Assembly: GCA_028276365.1 (NCBI GenBank)
Contig: JAPYWL010000017.1
Span: forward strand, 1 to 21,703
Origin: Deltaproteobacteria bacterium
GTDB lineage: Bacteria > DRYD01
Reading direction: 5' to 3'
DNA length: 21,703 nt
Within the stretch, counting starts at the first letter, position 1. Every line of letters begins with the position of its first letter. Made by a program: the position numbers and the translations under genes. The notes beneath the pieces are model-generated. The model did not search any database and had not been told where the DNA came from. It was given only the letters and a program-made list of their open reading frames with translations. This document shows positions 15,400-21,703 of the stretch, piece after piece.

Positions 15400-16137
15400 A
15401 TGTTTAGTTCATTTTATACGGCTGCAAGCGGGATGGATGCTCAACTTAAAAAAGTAGAAATATTATCCCAAAACTTAGCTAATGCTAATACTATCACATA
15501 TAAACAACAAAGAATTAATTTTGAAGAATTAATGTATCAAAAATTAGACGAAAATATGAAAGCGGGAACTGGTGTTAAGTTAGGACAAACTGAAAGGATA
15601 TTTAAACCGGGAGCTATGCAAAGGACTGATAATCCTTTAGATGTTGCTATTCAAGGTAATGGTTTCTTTAAAGTAGAAACACCTGAAGGAAAAATATTAT
15701 ATACTCGTGATGGAAGATTAGCTGTAGAAAATGGGGAATTGGTAGTTAAAGATTTAGGAAAACTAAATATTAAAGTTCCTTCTGATATTGCTAATGTTAC
15801 AGTTGAAGAAGATGGAACAGTTATAGGATATAAAGGTAAGGATAAAGTTGAATTAGGTAAAATTAAATTATATGATTTTATAAATCCCAATGGATTAAAA
15901 ATAGTAGGAAAAAATGCTTTTGAAGCTACTAAGGAAGCAGGGAAACCCTTTGAAATTGAACCTAAAAAAGATGGTAATGCAGTTATCTTAGCTGGATTTA
16001 TTGAAAAAAGTAATGTTAATATTATTAGTCAAATGATGGAAATAGTAGCTTCTCAAAGGAATTATGAATTAGTATCTAAGTCTGTAGAATCTGCTGATCA
16101 AATTGCTAGGATGGCTTCCCAAATGAAAAAACAATAA
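15400..16137 (+). CDS. flgG: Flagellar distal rod protein FlgG
   Basis: 245 residues. MFSSFYTAASGMDAQLKKVE and SQNLANANTITYKQQRINFE are the FlgG N-terminal signature. FKPGAMQRTDNPLDVAIQGN then GFFKVETPEG is the conserved core, and LAGFIEKSNVNIISQMMEIV with QRNYE is the C-terminal helix. AAGAAGGGGGTG lies eight bases before the ATG. It forms the distal rod that crosses the peptidoglycan towards the L and P rings. Slightly shorter than the 260 residues of E. coli FlgG. The first of the two related genes is called flgF and this one flgG by closeness to the consensus and by the usual gene order. Confidence 0.95.
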   Translation: MFSSFYTAASGMDAQLKKVEILSQNLANANTITYKQQRINFEELMYQKLDENMKAGTGVKLGQTERIFKPGAMQRTDNPLDVAIQGNGFFKVETPEGKILYTRDGRLAVENGELVVKDLGKLNIKVPSDIANVTVEEDGTVIGYKGKDKVELGKIKLYDFINPNGLKIVGKNAFEATKEAGKPFEIEPKKDGNAVILAGFIEKSNVNIISQMMEIVASQRNYELVSKSVESADQIARMASQMKKQ

Positions 16138-16174
16138 ATAAAATACTAATTATATTTAGGGGAGGTAAAAATTT

Positions 16175-16471
16175 ATGGATTTTAATAAAATTGATTTAAA
16201 TAATGTTAAGGGTTATCAGGATTATGTAAATTATAATCAAGCACAAAAAAGTGCTAAAGAATTTGAAGCGATCTTTTTAAATATGATGTTATCTGAAATG
16301 TTTAAAACTGCTACTAAAAATCCGTTCTTAAGTGAAGAAGGATCAGGAGTTAATAATACTCAAAAAGAAATGATGTTTAGCTTATTAACTCAACAATTAT
16401 CTCAACAATGGGCTCAAAATAATTCTCTTCTATCTGATCAAATACTACAACAATTAAATAACGATTTTTAA
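16175..16471 (+). CDS. flgJ: Flagellar rod-binding protein (FlgJ N-terminal domain)
   Basis: 98 residues. AKEFEAIFLNMMLSEMFKT followed by Asn/Gln-rich turns and KEMMFSLLTQQLSQQW is the rod-binding domain of FlgJ. The C-terminal muramidase domain of enteric FlgJ is missing, as in many bacteria where the rod-cap and peptidoglycan-cutting roles are on separate proteins. GGGGAGGT precedes the ATG by nine bases. Last gene of the rod set; the next open frame begins 248 bases later, after a candidate hairpin element. Confidence 0.92.
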   Translation: MDFNKIDLNNVKGYQDYVNYNQAQKSAKEFEAIFLNMMLSEMFKTATKNPFLSEEGSGVNNTQKEMMFSLLTQQLSQQWAQNNSLLSDQILQQLNNDF

Positions 16472-16490
16472 TAAAAAAAGTATAGGATAA

Positions 16491-16580
16491 TCTAAAGTTA
16501 AGCTTTTAAAGGATGTTTTGGTAGCTGAAAAAGCTATCATATTTTTAAGTATAAACTCCCATTTTTCTATAAGAGGGAGT
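16491..16580 (+). ncRNA. Candidate structured RNA element, copy 2, with a following hairpin
   Basis: TCTAAAGTTAAGCTTTTAAA (16491-16510) matches copy 1 at 19 of 20 bases. The single change turns a G-C pair of hairpin 1 (UAAAG/UUUUA, loop UUAAGC) into G-U, so pairing is kept. A second hairpin follows: GGTAGCT (16520-16526) with AGCTATC (16532-16538), one G-T pair. A third, ACTCCC (16555-16560) with GGGAGT (16575-16580), has a 14-base loop and no proper T-run. It lies 3' of flgJ and 5' of the DUF4126 gene. It might end the flg transcript or lead the next gene. Confidence 0.35.
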
Positions 16581-16719
16581 AATTAATTTTTAAAGAAGGT
16601 ATCTTTTTAAGAGTAAAATGAATTGCTAAGGAGGTAATAAGATAAGAAAATAAGATTTAATGATAGATTTTAGGAAATAATTTTAAAAGAGTTATTATAA
16701 AAAAATAAAAAAAGAGTTT

Positions 16720-17349
16720 ATGAGTTTTGGTGATATTATTTTTATTATATCTTTTGCTATTATTTTATCTTCTTTAACGGGGTTAAGGACTTTTTTACCT
16801 ATTACTACTTTTTCTATATTAGCTAAATTTAATCTAATTCATCTTAAAATTTATAATACTCCCTTTTATAATTTTATAACTGATGATAGGGTATTATTGG
16901 TTTTTCTTATAGCTACTATTTTAGAATTATTGGCAGATAAAATACCTGCTATAGATAATTTTTTAGATAGTGTTTTGATTTTTATAAAACCTTTATTTGC
17001 TTTTATATTAAATTATAATTTATTAAATAGTTTAAATTTAAGTGATTGGCAGTTATTTTTACTTAGTTTTAGTTTATCTTTATTTTTAACAGGTTCTGTA
17101 ACTGCTTCTAAGAATGTCATTAGATTAACTTCTACTACTACTACTGTTGGTACTTTTAATATTTTTATAAGTTTTTTAGAGGATTTATTTGTTATAATTA
17201 AAACTATGTTATCGGGATTATTTGTTTTGTTTAGTGTTATTTTTGCTGTTGTGGTTATTGTATTATGTTCGTTTTTGTTTTATAAGGTTTTAAATAAGAT
17301 TTTAAAAATGAGGAATTTAAAGGGAATAGATAAAAAAGGGATAATATAA
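16720..17349 (+). CDS. DUF4126 family integral membrane protein
   Basis: 209 residues, about five hydrophobic segments. SSLTGLRTFLPITTFSILA near the start and LELLADKIPAIDNFLD in the middle are the two hallmarks of DUF4126, with GSVTASKNVIRLTSTTTTVG later. The function of the family is unknown. A weak AAAGAG is the only candidate ribosome binding site, six bases before the ATG. A strong GGAGGT 85 bases earlier has no suitable start. tRNA-Pro begins 22 bases after the stop on the same strand, so the two may share a transcript. Confidence 0.85.
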   Translation: MSFGDIIFIISFAIILSSLTGLRTFLPITTFSILAKFNLIHLKIYNTPFYNFITDDRVLLVFLIATILELLADKIPAIDNFLDSVLIFIKPLFAFILNYNLLNSLNLSDWQLFLLSFSLSLFLTGSVTASKNVIRLTSTTTTVGTFNIFISFLEDLFVIIKTMLSGLFVLFSVIFAVVVIVLCSFLFYKVLNKILKMRNLKGIDKKGII

Positions 17350-17370
17350 TATTAAGTGGGTGTTATTAAG

Positions 17371-17444
17371 CGGGGTGTAGCTCAGCTTGGCAGAGCGCAG
17401 GCATGGGGGGCCTGAGGTCGCCGGTTCAAGTCCGGCCACCTCGA
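17371..17444 (+). tRNA. tRNA-Pro (anticodon GGG)
   Basis: A complete cloverleaf of 74 bases. The acceptor is CGGGGTG/CACCTCG (one G-T pair) with the C1-G72 pair typical of bacterial tRNA-Pro. The D stem is GCTC/GAGC. The anticodon stem CAGGC/GCCTG has loop ATGGGGG, giving anticodon GGG. The variable loop is AGGTC and the T stem GCCGG/CCGGC has loop TTCAAGT. Discriminator A; CCA is not encoded. Six T follow directly and may stop transcription. Confidence 0.97.
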
Positions 17445-17833
17445 TTTTTTCATAAATAATAACATATTAAACTAAAATATAATTTCCCTTAAATTTTCCA
17501 TCTAATCTAAATCAATTAAATTAAAAACTTTTGGAGTTCTGAGTTCAAAGGGGTTTTATTTTTATTAGTTTTTTTATAAATATAAACTAAAGTAAAGGCT
17601 TTTCTAATTTTATAAAAAACAAACCTATAAATATAGCTAAATTTTGGATTTATTTAATACTTTGGGAGTCGGTTTTAAATTATGTATATATTAATTTTTA
17701 TAGTTATATTAATTTTTATAGTTACTTTTGGCAGAATTTTTCACATTTTTTTTACATTTACTCATTAGTATTTTATTTTTTATTATTATCATTTAATAGA
17801 GAAACATAAAAATAAAAATTAGGTGCTTTTAAA
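17445..17833. other. Non-coding region between tRNA-Pro and the deacetylase gene
   Basis: 389 bases with no supportable gene. It contains an 18-bp tandem repeat (17687-17722). CTAAAGTAAAGGCTTTT (about 17586-17602) faintly resembles the TAAAG/CTTTA hairpin of the two-copy element but lacks the shared loop. The deacetylase promoter should lie in its right half. Confidence 0.55.
17687..17722. repeat. Perfect 18-bp tandem repeat
   Basis: TATATTAATTTTTATAGT occurs twice in direct succession (17687-17704 and 17705-17722), 112 bases before the deacetylase start. It could spread promoter elements or be replication slippage. Confidence 0.9.
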
Positions 17834-18823
17834 ATGAGTACAATAAGCAATAAGTATTATAATGGTTACCTTAAGAATAATATTAATAAAATTGATAGTA
17901 ATAGAGTTAATTATATGGAAAAACAAGTTGTTTATAGTAGTGATAATAAAATAAAATCAAGAATTATTCAAAGTGATCTAATTGATAGTTATATATCTGC
18001 TTTAGAGAGTAAAATAGAAGAAAAAACAAATAATAATGAAATGATAGCAGCTTTAAGAATAGATGAAAAAATTGATAATAAAGATAATAATATAAGAACA
18101 CAAGCGATATATAGAGGAGTTAGTGGTAGTAAAAAAGTAGCAATTACTTTTGATGATACCCCTTCTCCTGAGATTTTAAGAAAATTAATTAATTTTGCTA
18201 AGGAAAATAATGTTAAAATGGTATTTTTTGTAAATACTAAGAAATTAAGTAAGGAAAGTGCTGAATTACTAAAAGAAGGTTTAAGTAGTGGTTTAATTAG
18301 AATAGGTAATCATACTCATTCTCATAATACTGAATTATTTAAAAAATTAAACACTAAAAATATTAATTTATCTGAAGAAGATAAAAAGTTAATAAGTAAG
18401 GAAATAGATGATTGGGAAAAAACATTAAAAAATTATGGAATAGAGGATAAATATCTAAAACACTATTTTAGGCCTCCAGGAGGTGGTGGCGGATATAAAA
18501 ATAATAATAGCTATATTTTGGATGAACTGTCTTATAGGGGGTATAAGTATTTACCTATGTGGGATGTAGAATTTATCTATTCTATTAACCAAAAAAGGAA
18601 AATGGACCCATCTTATAAATATAATGCTAAAAATATAGAAGATATATTAGTTAATAGTGTTGAGAAAACAAAAGGAGGAAATTTAGTACTTCTTCATTTT
18701 AGAAATGAAGATGTAGAGGGATCTTTAAATGCTATAAAAAAACTAAAAGATAAAGGTTATAATTTCGTTTTCCCTGAAGAACTTCTAAAAGATAATCAAA
18801 TAATAGATAATAAAAAATCATAG
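17834..18823 (+). CDS. Polysaccharide deacetylase (NodB homology, CE4)
   Basis: 329 residues. The catalytic set is present: TFDDTP (D107 as base, D108 as metal ligand; the family usually reads TFDDGP), HTHSH (H160 and H164, metal ligands), FRPPGG (R213), MWDVEF and LLHF (H288). The protein should remove acetyl groups from N-acetylglucosamine polymers such as peptidoglycan. Residues 1-90 are polar, Asn/Lys/Ile-rich and carry no signal peptide or membrane helix, although most relatives act outside the membrane. TAGGTG lies about nine bases before the ATG, supporting this start. It may be exported another way, act on a cytoplasmic substrate, or be anchored through its N-terminal region. TAG stop. 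Convergent with the pilin cluster to its right. Confidence 0.9.
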   Translation: MSTISNKYYNGYLKNNINKIDSNRVNYMEKQVVYSSDNKIKSRIIQSDLIDSYISALESKIEEKTNNNEMIAALRIDEKIDNKDNNIRTQAIYRGVSGSKKVAITFDDTPSPEILRKLINFAKENNVKMVFFVNTKKLSKESAELLKEGLSSGLIRIGNHTHSHNTELFKKLNTKNINLSEEDKKLISKEIDDWEKTLKNYGIEDKYLKHYFRPPGGGGGYKNNNSYILDELSYRGYKYLPMWDVEFIYSINQKRKMDPSYKYNAKNIEDILVNSVEKTKGGNLVLLHFRNEDVEGSLNAIKKLKDKGYNFVFPEELLKDNQIIDNKKS

Positions 18824-18970
18824 AAGTTTTATTTTACTAATAGAAATTACTTACTTTATTAATTATCCTAAGGATTTATAATTTAAAGGGTTATTATTGA
18901 GAATTATAAACATTATACTAATACTAACTTACTTTTATCGATTTTTATCAATTAGATTATGAGAGCTGTT

Positions 18971-19003
18971 AAAATCCTTAGTATTTAAAAATCCTTAGTA
19001 TTT
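18971..19003. repeat. Tandem 16-bp repeat at the 3' end of the PilX-like gene
   Basis: AAAATCCTTAGTATTT occurs at 18971-18986 and 18988-19003, separated by one A. The right copy ends one base before the PilX-like gene's stop codon (19005-19007 on the minus strand). Confidence 0.85.
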
Positions 19004-19004
19004 A

Positions 19005-20990
19005 TTAGTATATATTTCCTTTAGATGCAAAACTTGACCATAGGATTATATAATTTCCGGTTGTAGGGAAATTAGGTGGTGCTACGAAAGCAAATCTATT
19101 ATCGTATTGATAATCTTTAGTAAAACCAGTAGAAGGAGTGCTTCCACTGAAGGTTCCAACTGCTCCTCTATACCCTTGTATTATCCCACCGTAAACATGT
19201 AATATATTATTAGTGCTGTATGACCAGCTATCGTAGTCTTCAACAGTAAAATATCCATCTACTACATCAGTACTTCCGCTTTTGTAAGCTTTAAGTGCCA
19301 TTATTGATGAATATATATATATTCCCTTATTAGTTCCTGTTGTATTTAGTGTAGCATTTCTTGAAATGAATATCCTATCAGCGTATAACCCTAATACTCT
19401 CTTATCCGAATTTGGATCTGGTTTATTTCCTATTGGTAGATTGTACGGTTTTAAATCTCCTTTTATTCTTATATCGTAAAATCCTGTAGAAGATGAAGGA
19501 GAACTTACTGGTTTAGCTATTATTGATAACGGTTCTACATATTCCCCACTTAGTCCTCCTGTTTTGTTTGTACTACCTAATGGATTTCCTATATTGTCAT
19601 TTACCCAGATAGTATTTTGGAAAAATTTATCACTATCTGCTAATCTCACTACTACTATTCTTTTTTCTGTTCCTACTGTTTGTTCTAAGACTATTGCTTT
19701 AGGATCATTAACTGTATAATTAGCACCTGAAAAACTTGTATATCCTGAAGTATTATCTATTAATTCTTTTAGATTAACTATTTGGTTTGATGGAATATCT
19801 AAAACTTTGTACTTAATAGTAGATGCACTTCCTTTTGTTATATTAAGGGTTCTTGAGTTATCTGTGTCTTTTTTATAAATTGTTATTGGAGAAGAAGTTT
19901 GATCAAATTGGATGGTATAAGCTGGATATATGGTAGTTCCTTGATTTTCTCCTTTTAGATCTATTGAATATACATTATTATCAGCAGCATCATTAATATA
20001 TATTCCACTTATTATTTTGCCCGAATTATCTACATCTAAGAATATTCCAGTTTGTGAAGTAGGTGGATTAGTATTTCCATATCTTGGCCATACTTTTTTC
20101 TTTACCGTGTCTTCTGAGGTTATTGATGAAGTTAAATTAATTTTATCAGCATTCCCTTTAAATTTGGATGAGCCCCCTTCTATTATTTGAGATAATTTAG
20201 CTTCTGTATCTGGAGTTGTTCCACTATAATATAATTGTATTCCACCGCTTGATGCCGGAGGATTAGAGGTATAATATTGCTTATTTCCTGTAAAAGTAAA
20301 AGTACCCTTAAATGTAGGTTTTATATAGGAGTTATTTGTATAATAATCAGTAGGTATAGCCCATCTTACTATATTACTGTTTGTTCTTACTGGTCCTGTT
20401 AATTGGTCTCTACCTACTAAGAACCATATTTCCCTACCTGAAGGAGTTAATTCCACATTTGTAAAATAAGCAAATCTATTAAAATTTTCTAAATCTGTTA
20501 CTGCTATTTTATATAAAGGAGATCCTGTATTTGTTGTTACTTCTGAGATTATAAGATATGGAGGACCTTCTAAGGGATTTGTATTATCTCTTGTCGATAT
20601 TAAATTAACTCCTCCATTAATAAGATCTTGAAGTAATTGATTAGTATTATTATTATAAAAATTAACCACATCTTGATCAAATATTATTGTTCTTATTCTA
20701 AAATTAGCTATGTTAACTATTCTAGTTGTATTAGAGCCAAAACCATCTCCATTTATTCTGTTTGTATCTGGGATTATACTAGGAGTAGAGTTTATTAAAG
20801 TAGTTAGATATGAGATACCTATGTTTATCCCTAAATCAGTTAGTTCTACTTTTTGTATAAATCTTCTTTTAGAGGAGTTAAGATTTAGTTGTCCTTCGGA
20901 TATATTTATTATAGCCATTGCTAACATAAATATAAGGAAAATAATTAAAAGGGAATAGAGTAAAGCCCCTCCCTTTTTGTATTTATTCAA
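19005..20990 (-). CDS. PilX/DUF4900-like pilus assembly protein
   Basis: 661 residues. Start is TTG at 20990: an ideal Shine-Dalgarno (AAAGGAGGTG) lies six bases upstream, and the next residues NKYKKGGALLYSLLIIFLIF give a basic stretch, a G-G processing-like site and one hydrophobic helix, as in PilX-type minor pilins. There follows a long Thr/Asn/Ser-rich, beta-strand-like exterior region. Near the C-terminus, ILHVYGGIIQGYRGAVGTF and TGFTKDYQYDNRFAF resemble DUF4900-type proteins that pair with pilin genes in several deep-branching bacteria. The usual Glu5 of major pilins is absent, as in PilX/GspK. Probably a tip or priming component of a type IV pilus or type II secretion pseudopilus. Last gene of the leftward pilin set, 28 bases after the preceding stop. 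Confidence 0.8.
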   Translation of the reverse strand: MNKYKKGGALLYSLLIIFLIFMLAMAIINISEGQLNLNSSKRRFIQKVELTDLGINIGISYLTTLINSTPSIIPDTNRINGDGFGSNTTRIVNIANFRIRTIIFDQDVVNFYNNNTNQLLQDLINGGVNLISTRDNTNPLEGPPYLIISEVTTNTGSPLYKIAVTDLENFNRFAYFTNVELTPSGREIWFLVGRDQLTGPVRTNSNIVRWAIPTDYYTNNSYIKPTFKGTFTFTGNKQYYTSNPPASSGGIQLYYSGTTPDTEAKLSQIIEGGSSKFKGNADKINLTSSITSEDTVKKKVWPRYGNTNPPTSQTGIFLDVDNSGKIISGIYINDAADNNVYSIDLKGENQGTTIYPAYTIQFDQTSSPITIYKKDTDNSRTLNITKGSASTIKYKVLDIPSNQIVNLKELIDNTSGYTSFSGANYTVNDPKAIVLEQTVGTEKRIVVVRLADSDKFFQNTIWVNDNIGNPLGSTNKTGGLSGEYVEPLSIIAKPVSSPSSSTGFYDIRIKGDLKPYNLPIGNKPDPNSDKRVLGLYADRIFISRNATLNTTGTNKGIYIYSSIMALKAYKSGSTDVVDGYFTVEDYDSWSYSTNNILHVYGGIIQGYRGAVGTFSGSTPSTGFTKDYQYDNRFAFVAPPNFPTTGNYIILWSSFASKGNIY

Positions 20991-21018
20991 TTAAATCACC
21001 TCCTTTTTTATCTATTTT

Positions 21019-21582
21019 TTATTGTCCTGAAACAACAAAGGATGAAACTAATTTTTTATTGTATTTGGTCTCTTGGATATATATTATTGCTAATACATTA
21101 TCTCCTGTTAAGTCACCACTTGCTGATGATTGAATAACTCCATTATTCATTACTTGAAACCTAACATCTTCTAAATTCTTTAAAACTATTCTTCTACTTA
21201 TTAGGTTATTTGATAAATCTCTTACTTCTTCACATAATCTTCCGTCATTAAATGGAGAAGTTTGTGGTGTCCCTTCAAAATATAAGAATACATTAACATA
21301 TTGGTTATTATTATATCTTATTAATTGGACTCTTCTGCTTGTACTATTATTGATTTTCCAGCTTGGGGACATTATTAAAGTGTAAGGTGGTGTTGTTCCA
21401 TCTCTTGGAGGACTTGAAGATAAAGCTAGGACTAATCTTTGGGTTGCTTTTTGTAAATTAACTAATTCTTCGTTTTTAGCTAATAAAGTTCTATATGTTT
21501 TACTTATTGTTTGAAAAGTATAAAGTGTAAATATAGTGAAAAGTGAAAATATTACTATATATACTAATAGTTCCGATTTTAT
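21019..21582 (-). CDS. PilW/GspJ-like minor pilin with no standard start codon
   Basis: An in-frame ATG exists at 21372, but clear coding sequence continues upstream of it. The frame reads SELLVYIVIFSLFTIFTLYT, a pilin-type hydrophobic helix, then KTYRTLLAKNEELVNLQKAT and RLVLALSSSPPRDG, as in PilW/GspJ proteins. It is open back to a TAA at 21594-21592, and no ATG, GTG or TTG occurs between. The likeliest start is ATA at 21582, just after AGGGGG (21588-21583), but that spacing is too short for a normal Shine-Dalgarno. If read from the stop, SRGIKSELL would place a Gly before the helix like a prepilin cleavage site. About 188 residues. Possible explanations: rare ATA start, coupling to the upstream gene whose stop is 15 bases away, a frameshift, or an assembly error. 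Forms part of the pilus or pseudopilus. Confidence 0.65.
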   Translation of the reverse strand: MKSELLVYIVIFSLFTIFTLYTFQTISKTYRTLLAKNEELVNLQKATQRLVLALSSSPPRDGTTPPYTLIMSPSWKINNSTSRRVQLIRYNNNQYVNVFLYFEGTPQTSPFNDGRLCEEVRDLSNNLISRRIVLKNLEDVRFQVMNNGVIQSSASGDLTGDNVLAIIYIQETKYNKKLVSSFVVSGQ

Positions 21583-21596
21583 CCCCCTGGATTATA

Positions 21597-21703
21597 TTAT
21601 CTTATAAAATCTCTTGATAGTGAAAAATTGTAGGTAATAGTTTTATATTTTCCTTTTTCTTGGTATCTTATAGTTATGGTAAATAAAGCTACTCTGGTAT
21701 ATC
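21597..21703 (-). CDS. C-terminal end of a PilV/GspI-like minor pilin (start off the right edge)
   Basis: The last 34 codons before TAA read RVALFTITIRYQEKGKYKTI then TYNFSLSRDFIR. This has the hydrophobic strand ITI-x-Y-x-E-x-GK followed by Y-x-x-S-x-SR, as at the C-terminus of PilV/GspI-type minor pilins. Same strand as the two pilin-like genes downstream, and its stop lies 14 bases before their first possible codon, consistent with one operon. Confidence 0.6.
   Translation of the reverse strand, partial: YTRVALFTITIRYQEKGKYKTITYNFSLSRDFIR

Noticed and set aside
16484-16580. Cyclic-di-GMP-I riboswitch next to flagellar genes
   Set aside because: The downstream GGTAGCT...AGCTATC hairpin and AAAG core recall it, but the conserved GGCAAAC and ACGCAAAGC segments are missing, so I keep it as an unnamed element.
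16628-16681. Gene behind the strong AAGGAGGT at 16628-16636
   Set aside because: No start codon lies at a usable distance, and the next ATG opens only six codons before a stop.

Overview
The window is chromosomal DNA from a very AT-rich bacterium (roughly a quarter to 30% G+C by eye). It suggests a diderm, motile lineage. It encodes an MlaE-type ABC permease, which is normally found in cells with an outer membrane. L27 lacks the cleaved N-terminal extension typical of Firmicutes. Flagellar rod genes and type IV pilin-like genes are present. The genes do not identify the phylum, and I do not name one. The standard code fits: tryptophan is TGG throughout the long genes.

Left part (1-6424): a leftward gene set rpmA (L27), RNase E/G and a secreted trypsin-like protease that runs off the left edge. 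Divergent from it are tsaD (tRNA t6A synthesis) and a large protein-kinase-like gene with degenerate catalytic motifs and a membrane-anchored C-terminus. A tRNA-Arg(CCT) faces it.

Middle part (6425-13675): an isolated gene for a Gly/Pro-rich, glycine-zipper protein with a strong ribosome binding site and its own terminator. A mostly empty stretch follows, holding a leftward Cys/His-rich mini-gene with an in-frame TGA. Next come a leftward delta-60 repeat surface protein, a 484-base non-coding region with a candidate structured RNA, mlaE and secA.

Right part (13676-21703): a small VapBC-like toxin-antitoxin unit sits between near-identical 51-bp direct repeats, just upstream of the flagellar rod genes flgF-flgG-flgJ. 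Then come a DUF4126 membrane protein, tRNA-Pro(GGG) and a NodB-type polysaccharide deacetylase without an obvious signal peptide. A leftward cluster of three pilin-like genes enters from the right edge: the end of a PilV/GspI-like gene, a PilW/GspJ-like gene with no normal start codon, and a PilX/DUF4900-like gene.

Most interesting signals: the TGA-interrupted Cys/His-rich gene whose Cys/His pattern continues past the TGA, the repeat-flanked toxin-antitoxin insertion, a two-copy hairpin element, the pseudokinase next to tsaD, the pilin without a start codon, and short tandem duplications at several gene 3' ends.
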